Positions 57,734 to 64,000 of a stretch of 64,000 nt of DNA are shown piece after piece (the stretch's first letter is position 1; every line of letters begins with the position of its first letter). Source of the DNA: CAYYTU01 sp964474655 (GTDB lineage Bacteria > Chloroflexota > Anaerolineae > B4-G1); NCBI GenBank assembly GCA_964474655.1, contig CAYYTU010000011.1, positions 4,886 through 68,885 on the forward strand, written 5' to 3'. The notes beneath the pieces are model-generated. The model was given only the letters and a program-made list of their open reading frames with translations, was not told the origin of the DNA and ran no database searches. Both the position numbers and the translations under genes were made by a program.

Positions 57734-57777
57734 CTGATTCTCCTTTCGCTCTCACGGGCTTGAACGATTGAGCGTCG

Positions 57778-57933
57778 TTACTCCATGCGCAGTGCTCGGA
57801 TCTTCCAGCGCAGCCACCAGGGGAAGATCGTCGCAATACTCTCTTTCACCCCTCGCAAAGCCCGGGTATAGTGAAGAAGTGAGTAGATTGTCAGAAAAGG
57901 CCAACGGTCTAGAAGATGTGCAATCTTGGGCAT
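57778..57933 (-). CDS. Small basic protein of unknown function
   Basis: A 50-residue protein, MPKIAHLLDRWPFLTIYSLL onward, rich in aromatic and basic residues (FPWWLRWKIRALR). The start is the ATG with AAGGAGG 5 bases upstream. A TATAAT at 57978-57983 on the minus strand, without a clear -35, would give a leader of about 35 bases. It probably forms a two-gene unit with the 77-residue membrane protein and diverges from the NTPase cluster. Confidence 0.55.
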   Translation of the reverse strand: MPKIAHLLDRWPFLTIYSLLHYTRALRGVKESIATIFPWWLRWKIRALRME

Positions 57934-58083
57934 ATGAGCCTCCTTCCAATACCTTACTTTCATCCAAACTCACCGAAATTATAAGACTTCTGAAAGCGCG
58001 TGCGCGTTCAACCTCAGAACAGATCTCTAGCCAGTGTGGCACAGAAGGTTGACGGAAATCTCACGAAAACCTCACAATACACT

Positions 58084-58112
58084 TTGTCTTTTAGCGAGAG
58101 TTATAGTAAGAT
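58084..58112 (+). promoter_or_regulatory. Promoter of the NTPase cluster
   Basis: TTGTCT (58084-58089), 17 bases, and TAAGAT (58107-58112). A second, weaker pair, TTGACG near 58050 with CACAAT near 58073, lies upstream. Confidence 0.6.
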
Positions 58113-58148
58113 AAAGTAGGTTTTCGGCTTTCCACGAAAGGAGGGGCT

Positions 58149-59993
58149 ATGGAATTCCTGCAGCCCAAACAATGGGGCCAGTCCGTTTGGAATAGTATAT
58201 GCTCAGCTGTCCGCTTCTTCCGGCAAAAAATCTGGTGGCGATGGTCGGAGCGATGGCCTCTTTCTTCGATAATAATATTCATCAAAGCCCTATTATTGCT
58301 GGCGCTGTGGCTGGCTGTAGCCCTTCTCGTGTTTGATGTGATTATATCGCCGCGCATCCAGGCGCCAGAGGAGAAAACGCTTTCCCTGCTCGGGGTGTTG
58401 ATCACGGCCCTAATCGGCTTTGGCGTGCAGCAGTGGAAAAGTCAAACGGAGGAAGCGGCCAAGAGAAAGCAAGAGGTGAAAGTTGCGCTGCAAGAAGTTA
58501 GCGGGTTATCACCTGCATTTCGCGACAATCTCTCGGACGGAGCTCGCCTCTATCTGGAGTTGTCAACGCGAGGTGGTGGGGTGTGGAAAACCAGTCGAGT
58601 ACAGTCTGCACTCGAGGAAGAGCGAAATGTTATCAAGCCGACAGAGCTGCAGGACGCACTCAGACTCTTTAAACTTGCTCCCAGTGACGAAAGATTCTTT
58701 AGGGAGGCTGAGACTATCGGCTATCAGCGCAGCGTGGAAGCGCTTGAGTGGGTGTACAAAGAACTAGATGATGTTTGGCGGAAGGAAGCGTCGGATAAGC
58801 TTATATTTCTCAGTCAACAGCCCGAGTATAGAGGATATATCACCGCCGATACGTTGCGCGACCTGGAAGAAGCATATCAGTGGGCCACGCTACGTCTCTG
58901 GCCCCACCTCTCGCTCTGGCGCAACTTTCCCCCATCTGTTGATCCTGGTGTAGCAAAGGGACTGGAATACTTCGGCCGCGAGGACCCCCCTTTTGGCTCT
59001 GGTCAAGCAGAGACGGATACGCTACTACTGACACGTCCAGTCACGGTTCCGCTACCTTGGCGGGAATCCTTGCAAGAACCTCGGCCTACGCTGCTTATCG
59101 GCCCCTCCGGTTCCGGCAAGACAGCTTTAGCGTTGCTCACAGTTTACAATAGCTTCAGAGAGCAAGAAGGTTCGAGTAAGAGGGGGTTTCCCATCTATTT
59201 TCCACTCACCTCTTCCATTCCTGAACTGGATGAGGTCGCAAAAGTAACGGCGAAGACTTTGCTTTACCATCTGGCTGCCGTTCCCTCGGCTTTTCTAAAA
59301 CGCAGTACGGACAAAAGAGGTGGTATCGCTCATCTTTTGGCCCGTTATGCACAACCCAACCTCGCGCTCCGTTTTTATCAAGCCGGCCTGCCACGCGGGG
59401 GGAAGGGCAACAAACTGCTTGAGGAAATCGAGAACTTAACTCAGAAAAGCTCGTTTCAAGAACAGTTGACAGATTCTGGGGTGCTCACTCTACTGAGCCA
59501 GGCCCGCCCCCGCAGCTTCCGCTATTCGATCATCCTGCTGGATGTGCAGGAACAGGCAGGGAAAGAGTTGACCGGCCCGGAAGTCGGCACACTGATTAAT
59601 CTGAGTGACGAGCTGGCGCGAAATGGGGTCTTCGTCAAGAGCTTTCTTCCCGATGTGAGACCTGTAAGGGAACAGATCGACCAATCGTCCACAGCGGTTG
59701 TGGAGTTAGAGTGGCCCGACGCCCTGTTGTTCGAGCTACTTGAGAATTACTTGAGGCACTTTGGTGATGATTCACTGGCCGCGTGGTGCGATCCCGAGTT
59801 AAAAGGCGAGAGTCTAAAGCGTGAGGATCCTTCCTCGCCCGATAGCCGCTTGGTGCGCGCAGCTGGAGGCACACCGCGAGGTCTAATTCGCAAGGGGAAT
59901 GAATTACTTCGCCGTATTGGTCAGAAAGGACAAGTACTGGAAGCACAGGACCTGGACGATATATTGGGACCGCTGCCCGGCGAAGGAGAATGA
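58149..59993 (+). CDS. Membrane-anchored STAND/AAA-like P-loop NTPase (cluster protein A)
   Basis: A 614-residue protein not matching a named family. Two transmembrane helices lie at about 39-66 and 78-95, then a helical region (100-250). The NTPase domain has Walker A GPSGSGKT (318-325), a Walker B-like strand RYSIILLDVQ (458-467, Asp465), KSFLP (497-501) and GGTPR (573-577). The last resembles the GxP/sensor-2 position of STAND and Orc-type ATPases. The P-loop K-T-A-L and K-x-[FW]-[LM]-P motifs recur in proteins B and C, so the three look like diverged paralogues. AGGAGG precedes the ATG. The start of protein B overlaps the end by 4 bases. Confidence 0.75.
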   Translation: MEFLQPKQWGQSVWNSICSAVRFFRQKIWWRWSERWPLSSIIIFIKALLLLALWLAVALLVFDVIISPRIQAPEEKTLSLLGVLITALIGFGVQQWKSQTEEAAKRKQEVKVALQEVSGLSPAFRDNLSDGARLYLELSTRGGGVWKTSRVQSALEEERNVIKPTELQDALRLFKLAPSDERFFREAETIGYQRSVEALEWVYKELDDVWRKEASDKLIFLSQQPEYRGYITADTLRDLEEAYQWATLRLWPHLSLWRNFPPSVDPGVAKGLEYFGREDPPFGSGQAETDTLLLTRPVTVPLPWRESLQEPRPTLLIGPSGSGKTALALLTVYNSFREQEGSSKRGFPIYFPLTSSIPELDEVAKVTAKTLLYHLAAVPSAFLKRSTDKRGGIAHLLARYAQPNLALRFYQAGLPRGGKGNKLLEEIENLTQKSSFQEQLTDSGVLTLLSQARPRSFRYSIILLDVQEQAGKELTGPEVGTLINLSDELARNGVFVKSFLPDVRPVREQIDQSSTAVVELEWPDALLFELLENYLRHFGDDSLAAWCDPELKGESLKREDPSSPDSRLVRAAGGTPRGLIRKGNELLRRIGQKGQVLEAQDLDDILGPLPGEGE

Positions 59994-61390
59994 TGAATAC
60001 GCTGGATCGGAAAGAGCAGCAAGCCCCCCTTGGCCCCGATGCCTTCGGCGGGCTCCGCGCCGAGGAAGAGCCCTGGCTGCACCAGTGCTTCGTGCCCCCC
60101 CCGGAGTTCGAGCGCATCGCTGCCCCACGCTCGGTGATCGTCTTCGGCGGGCCGGGATCCGGCAAGACAGCGCTGTACCGCGAGCTGCAGACTCGAAGCC
60201 TACGCCCCGCGGGCAAACCCATTCGCCTACTGGTTGATTGGCAGCCGAGACCACTGCCTTCAGAAGCTCAGCCTAACCTGGTCTGGGTAAAGCGTCAGGT
60301 GGCACGTATCTTCGACGCATGCGCCCACAAGCTGGTCGGTTATTTGGTCCGCTATCCTGAGGATTATGAACACGCCCCCGAATGGACACAGGCTCGTGTG
60401 ACCTGGTTCGTCCGGCGCTTCACCCAAGGAGATCCCGCCTTGCGCCTGGCGCCTCTGGCAGAAAGGCCGTCGAAAGGCGCAGAAGTCATTCGGCGAATTC
60501 TCGCAGCACCGGTGCGCGATGTGCTCTATGAAGATGCGCCTCCCAATCAAGTGGCCGCGGAATTGGTCAGCACCCTGAAAGCGCTAGGGGTGGATGGCGT
60601 ATGGGTGATGAGCGATGGCCTGGTCGGCTGGGCCGATCTCAATACTACTCAGCTGACAAAAGCGCTCAGCGCCTTCTTATCCACACTCTCGCTGTTTGAG
60701 CAATCGGGAATGGCTTACAAACTGTGGATGCCGGCTATACTGGAACCCGCACTCAGTCATGCCGGTGGCGTGGCCCGTCGTCGTGTGGATAGTGTCCATA
60801 TTAGATGGAACACCGAATCGCTTCGACGGGTGGTCGAACGCAGGCTGGCTTTTGCGATGGGGCGGGAGGGGTTGGGGCTGGAGGATCTGTGTGATGACGC
60901 CCCCGCTTTGGGAGAGTGGTTGGAGAGAGTGGGAGGAGGGTCACCTCGAGTGTGGTTAGATCAAGTCACGCCTCTGGTGAGACGCTATGCGGGGCAATCC
61001 AGACCGATAGATGAAGCCTCCTGGCGTCAAATTCGCCATAAACATCCGCCACGATTGTATCTAGACGAGGACAGGCGTAAAGTGGCCGTTGGCGGACAGG
61101 AAATTGATCTGGAGGAGATACCGGCGAAAGCGTATGATATGCTGCGCTATCTTTATCAGCGAGGCGGGCAGGTGGTGACGAAAGCTGAGTTGTACTTTCT
61201 GGCCTATCGTGGGCTGGATAGCGTGCCCCGCTCACCGGCCGATGAGCACTTCGAAGGGCGCAAGGAGTACGAAGGGCTGGTGGATACAAACATCTGGCGG
61301 CTGCGCAAGGCCATTGAGCCAGATCCGTCCAACCCGGTTTTACTAATCACCAAACGGGGCCACGGCCTGGTACTGCAAGTACGCTGGTGA
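59990..61390 (+). CDS. P-loop NTPase fused to an OmpR/PhoB-type winged helix (cluster protein B)
   Basis: A 466-residue fusion. The N-terminal NTPase has Walker A GGPGSGKT (53-60), a Walker B-like VWVMSDGL (204-211), KLWMP (244-248) and GGGSPR (315-320). Residues ~357-466 form a Trans_reg_C winged helix: LYLDEDRRKVAVGGQEIDLEEIPAKAYDMLRYLYQRGGQVVTKAELY, then VDTNIWRLRKAIEPDPSNPVLLITKRGHGLVLQ, the recognition helix and C-terminal hairpin. No receiver domain is present. It is probably an ATP-switched DNA-binding regulator of this locus. Its start overlaps the stop of protein A in an ATGATGA arrangement, with AAGGAG upstream. Confidence 0.8.
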   Translation: MMNTLDRKEQQAPLGPDAFGGLRAEEEPWLHQCFVPPPEFERIAAPRSVIVFGGPGSGKTALYRELQTRSLRPAGKPIRLLVDWQPRPLPSEAQPNLVWVKRQVARIFDACAHKLVGYLVRYPEDYEHAPEWTQARVTWFVRRFTQGDPALRLAPLAERPSKGAEVIRRILAAPVRDVLYEDAPPNQVAAELVSTLKALGVDGVWVMSDGLVGWADLNTTQLTKALSAFLSTLSLFEQSGMAYKLWMPAILEPALSHAGGVARRRVDSVHIRWNTESLRRVVERRLAFAMGREGLGLEDLCDDAPALGEWLERVGGGSPRVWLDQVTPLVRRYAGQSRPIDEASWRQIRHKHPPRLYLDEDRRKVAVGGQEIDLEEIPAKAYDMLRYLYQRGGQVVTKAELYFLAYRGLDSVPRSPADEHFEGRKEYEGLVDTNIWRLRKAIEPDPSNPVLLITKRGHGLVLQVRW

Positions 61391-61529
61391 GAGAGCTGTG
61401 AGGTATATGTAAGAAAGTTGAACGCGCATATCCTTACGGTTTTGGGATAATTTGGGATATATAGGCGGCTATGCTTGGCGCGGCGTAATCAATCCTCCAT
61501 TTCACTTTTTGCTCTTGAGTCAACCAGAA

Positions 61530-62717
61530 ATGTCTCTTATCTCATTTGCCGATCTCAATGGTGTAAACTCCTCACGGCAGGGCGAGTTACTTCTCTCCTG
61601 GTTAAAGCAGCTTGGCTTACACTTTGACCCCTTTCGTCCCCTGGATGCGGCTTCGGATCCTCGCTTAAGTGAGTACCTGGTCGGTCATCAAGTCTTCTCT
61701 CGGGTCTGGGGGGATTGGGTTTACTGGCTTTTTGCGCCCCCAGGCGGTGGAAAAACGGCCCTGCGCAGGCGCACCGCCCAGGCCTGCTGGGTGGGACAGG
61801 AGACCAATCGCCCTTTTCCCATCTCCTATATTCCTCCGCTCCTATCGTGGGAGCACGCCTCGCCATCTCTCGATGATCACCTCAGCGCTCTTTCCCGCGC
61901 CGGCGCGATAGCTCTGTTCCTCGCCCTGGCCCATCGTCCTCATTGGCTTCTCCGGCTGGACAGCGAGGCACGCCAAAAGGTGCGAGACGTCCTCAACTGG
62001 AGTCTTCCGGGGCCACTGGACAGCTATTTGGAGCGTTGTCGTCAGTCTGAAAGCCTCCAGCCTTTGCGCGAGACATTGGATCCCACGTTTGTGTTGCCGG
62101 ATCCTCCTGACGGCCCCACGCTGCGGCGTTGGTGCGATGCGTTGGCGACGGCATCCTCCAGCGCCTCTCCTCCCTCCCCGGCTGTGAGGTGGGAGGCTTT
62201 ATGTGATTTAGTCTTGAACACCCTGGAGTTCAGGGCAATATATATCCTCATCGATGGCCTCGACGGCGCCCCGGAGACGAATTCCGACCCACAAGCCATC
62301 GTTGACGTTCTATCCCCTCTTATGCCGCTGGTCAGCAATTGGGCTGTCCGCCGGATATTTTTTAAGGGCTTCTTGCCGCTTGAAGTACAACCCATTTTAG
62401 ACATTCCTGAAGCTCGCGTGGCGACCATCCGTTGGGGGCTGGCCCAACTGGCCGAGGTGATTCGGCGCCGCGTTTACGCTGCTAGCGAGGGCGAGTTTGG
62501 CAGCCTGGACGCCATCGCCTCGCCCGCCCTGCGCGACGTGGAGACGATTTTAGCAAGGGCTACTCTGCCTTTGCCGCGTGAAATCCTGGTGCTGACACGT
62601 CGGGTATTGCAGGAGCACGTCGAGCGGGAAGGGAGCGACGGGAGAATCCAGGAAGAAGATGTCAGGAAAGCCATAGAATGGTATAATCAGCATCGTCCAG
62701 CGATTGAGGTAGATTAA
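61530..62717 (+). CDS. STAND/AAA-like P-loop NTPase (cluster protein C)
   Basis: A 395-residue protein with Walker A APPGGGKT (69-76), a Walker B strand IYILIDGLDG (237-246), KGFLP (279-283) and LPREILVL (348-355). The segment before the P-loop (FDPFRPLDAASDPRLSEYLVGHQVF) aligns with one at the same place in protein B (PDAFGGLRAEEEPWLHQCFV). No membrane segment or effector domain is recognised. The ATG at 61530 is the best start, but no ribosome site is visible; the frame is open back to a TTG at 61452. The gap to protein B is 139 bases. Confidence 0.72.
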   Translation: MSLISFADLNGVNSSRQGELLLSWLKQLGLHFDPFRPLDAASDPRLSEYLVGHQVFSRVWGDWVYWLFAPPGGGKTALRRRTAQACWVGQETNRPFPISYIPPLLSWEHASPSLDDHLSALSRAGAIALFLALAHRPHWLLRLDSEARQKVRDVLNWSLPGPLDSYLERCRQSESLQPLRETLDPTFVLPDPPDGPTLRRWCDALATASSSASPPSPAVRWEALCDLVLNTLEFRAIYILIDGLDGAPETNSDPQAIVDVLSPLMPLVSNWAVRRIFFKGFLPLEVQPILDIPEARVATIRWGLAQLAEVIRRRVYAASEGEFGSLDAIASPALRDVETILARATLPLPREILVLTRRVLQEHVEREGSDGRIQEEDVRKAIEWYNQHRPAIEVD

Positions 62718-62722
62718 AGCAA

Positions 62723-62739
62723 GGGGCCGAAAAGGCCCC
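62723..62739 (+). terminator. GC-rich hairpin between NTPase genes C and D
   Basis: GGGGCC (62723-62728) and GGCCCC (62734-62739) around a 5-base loop, followed by GCTCTTTGTT. The T-run is poor, so it may be a weak terminator or an RNA-processing/stability element within the cluster. Confidence 0.45.
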
Positions 62740-62766
62740 GCTCTTTGTTATGGAAGGAGAAGAACA

Positions 62767-63948
62767 ATGGCACGGCAATCGATTAAATTGCCCGACTACT
62801 CACCGGATAAATTTGTTGATCGTGATACAGAGATCGAATTGGTGATGGAGAGGGCACGTAAACTAGCGGAGGGAGAAGCCTCTGACAGGCGTACCATCAT
62901 CTTCACTGGGGAACGAGGCACCGGTAAGTCGTGGCTGCTGGCCCATTTGGAAGAAGAGATCAACGCACTTCCTGGCATGCAGACGTTCTCCTTCAGTCTA
63001 GGAAGATATGCCGACTGGGAACCCGTTTTGGCTGTGGCGGATATCCTTAAATCCCTGGATAATCAATTAGAGGAGGGAGGAGAGGCGCTGGGGGCGACGT
63101 TGGCCGAGATGAGCCGCAACTTGATGGAAGAAGTGCGTCAGACCCTCGATCAAGAGGCTCTGGCTTTGTTGGTCGATCACGTTTATGAGTCGGATTGGAA
63201 GCTGCTCGCTGCGCTGGAGGATTATCTGCTGGGGCCATTGGCGGTAGAGCCACGGGTGTTGGTCGTGATGGCGGGGCGCGGACGCGCTTACCCCTGGAAG
63301 ACGCCGGAGCTACGGCTGAAGGCCCAGCCTAAGAACCTGGAACCGTTCTCCAAAGAGGAATATACCACCGAGCAGCTCAAGCGCCAGCAAAATAAAGCGG
63401 CAGACAGAGCAAAAGAAATCCACAAACTCAGCGGAGGTAACCCGCTGGCTAACTATTTCCTGGCGACGAAGGATGATCCAGCGGATGCGTTGGATCAAGT
63501 AGTGGAGGGGATGTTGGAGACAGTGCCAGATAGAGAGCGCCGGAAGGTGCGTGATTATCTGGAAGCGCTGTGTGTGCTCCGGGCTTTCGACGAGGAGCGC
63601 ATTCCGACGATGTTGGCGGCCTATTATGGTGACGAGAGTTACAAGGATTGGTCCTACGCCCGGGCCCGCCAGGTGCGCGAGGAGCTGGTGAAGTGGGCCT
63701 TCGCCCATTGGGACGCGGACAAAGGCGGGTACGTCTTGGACGAGTTGACGCGCAAGTTGCTGGAGCGTTATCTGAAGACGGCTAAGCACGAAATATGGGA
63801 GAGATTGCAAAAAGCGGCCTCTGATCTTTACGAGGAGTGGGCAGAGGAGTACACACGCACCCGAGATCGCTGGCAGAATGAGGAAAGCTATCACAGCCAA
63901 CGACTGCAGTCAGAGCCAGGTCGATCGTTTGCAGCCACATCACTTTAG
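62767..63948 (+). CDS. AAA/STAND ATPase (cluster protein D)
   Basis: A 393-residue ATPase of AAA_16/NB-ARC type. DKFVDRDTEIELVMERA precedes Walker A GERGTGKS (48-55). A Walker B-like strand ALLVDHVYESD (133-143), a sensor-1-like RVLVVMAGRGR (163-173) and the STAND GxP motif LSGGNPLAN (221-229) follow, then a helical or winged C-terminal region. It is a different branch from A-C, because it lacks KTAL and K-x-[FW]-[LM]-P. No effector domain is visible. AAGGAG precedes the ATG. Its N-terminus MARQSIKLP resembles the next gene's MAQESICVP. Confidence 0.75.
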   Translation: MARQSIKLPDYSPDKFVDRDTEIELVMERARKLAEGEASDRRTIIFTGERGTGKSWLLAHLEEEINALPGMQTFSFSLGRYADWEPVLAVADILKSLDNQLEEGGEALGATLAEMSRNLMEEVRQTLDQEALALLVDHVYESDWKLLAALEDYLLGPLAVEPRVLVVMAGRGRAYPWKTPELRLKAQPKNLEPFSKEEYTTEQLKRQQNKAADRAKEIHKLSGGNPLANYFLATKDDPADALDQVVEGMLETVPDRERRKVRDYLEALCVLRAFDEERIPTMLAAYYGDESYKDWSYARARQVREELVKWAFAHWDADKGGYVLDELTRKLLERYLKTAKHEIWERLQKAASDLYEEWAEEYTRTRDRWQNEESYHSQRLQSEPGRSFAATSL

Positions 63949-63964
63949 CGGAGGGAAGGATACT

Positions 63965-64000
63965 ATGGCCCAGGAGAGCATTTGCGTTCCCGGTGAGACT
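63965..64000 (+). CDS. Start of a further gene, cut by the window end
   Basis: Only 12 codons, MAQESICVPGET, are visible, after a good GGAGGGAAGG ribosome site. The first nine residues match the pattern M-A-x-x-S-I-x-x-P of protein D, 16 bases upstream. It is probably part of the same transcript and may be a target or a paralogue of protein D. Confidence 0.55.
   Translation, partial: MAQESICVPGET

Noticed and set aside
1..64000. tRNA, rRNA genes, CRISPR arrays, integrases or IS transposases
   Set aside because: None was recognised on either strand.

Overview
The window reads as a chromosomal segment of an anaerobic bacterium, most likely Chloroflexota and probably close to Anaerolineae. No rRNA lies in the window, so this is inferred from gene content. 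The pointers are Thr/Pro-rich linkers in cell-surface proteins, PPC-domain secreted proteins, a LytR-CpsA-Psr protein with a LytR_C tail, a Zn-ribbon/cold-shock fusion, a four-subunit pyruvate:ferredoxin oxidoreductase and tryptophanase. The DNA is GC-rich. Most promoters seen are ordinary sigma-70 type (TTGACA-N17-TATAAT-like).

Layout. 1-815: tail of an S1-domain protein, then infA. 795-6818 (minus): heat-shock operon hrcA-grpE-dnaK-dnaJ-prmA under a perfect CIRCE operator and promoter. 6896-13190: DUF1232 membrane protein, rsmG, DegV, LCP protein, a membrane TPR protein, Zn-ribbon cold-shock protein and MgtC-like protein. 13196-14372: recA (minus). 14500-27003 (plus): a 2022-residue alpha-2-macroglobulin lipoprotein with four N-terminal Ig-like repeats, a hydroxyacid dehydrogenase, then a tightly packed set (DNPH1-like hydrolase, hemW, metallophosphoesterase), an XPB-N-terminal-like protein and galK. 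27035-31720 (minus): larE-larB-larC for the nickel-pincer cofactor, and RNase J. 31896-35979 (minus): a PilN/PilO-like pair and tryptophanase. 36063-43836 (plus): an EF-G paralogue, queuosine-precursor transporter, era and two extracytoplasmic proteins. 43833-52174 (minus): translation/transcription operon nusA-rnpM-infB-rbfA-nrnA-truB with ribF, interrupted by palindromic elements. 52346-57489 (plus): a nitrilase-family amidase with a coupled leader peptide, an inositol-monophosphatase-family enzyme, and porGDAB. 57500-64000: two tiny minus-strand proteins, and divergently from them a run of four P-loop NTPase genes, with a fifth gene cut by the window edge.

The most unusual region is the NTPase run (58149-64000). 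Three of the proteins share a P-loop ending KTAL and a K-x-[FW]-[LM]-P motif after the Walker B strand. One is anchored by two membrane segments and one carries a C-terminal OmpR/PhoB-type winged helix. This looks like a multi-component STAND/AAA signalling or defence module; its function is unknown.

Other notable signals: a ~130-bp repeat that supplies near-identical upstream regions to the rnj and nitrilase promoters; a translationally coupled 23-codon leader peptide; a terminator-like hairpin in the rnj leader; nested palindromes between rnpM and infB; a palindromic element in the 5' UTR of the EF-G paralogue; and abutting divergent promoters between tnaA and that EF-G gene.
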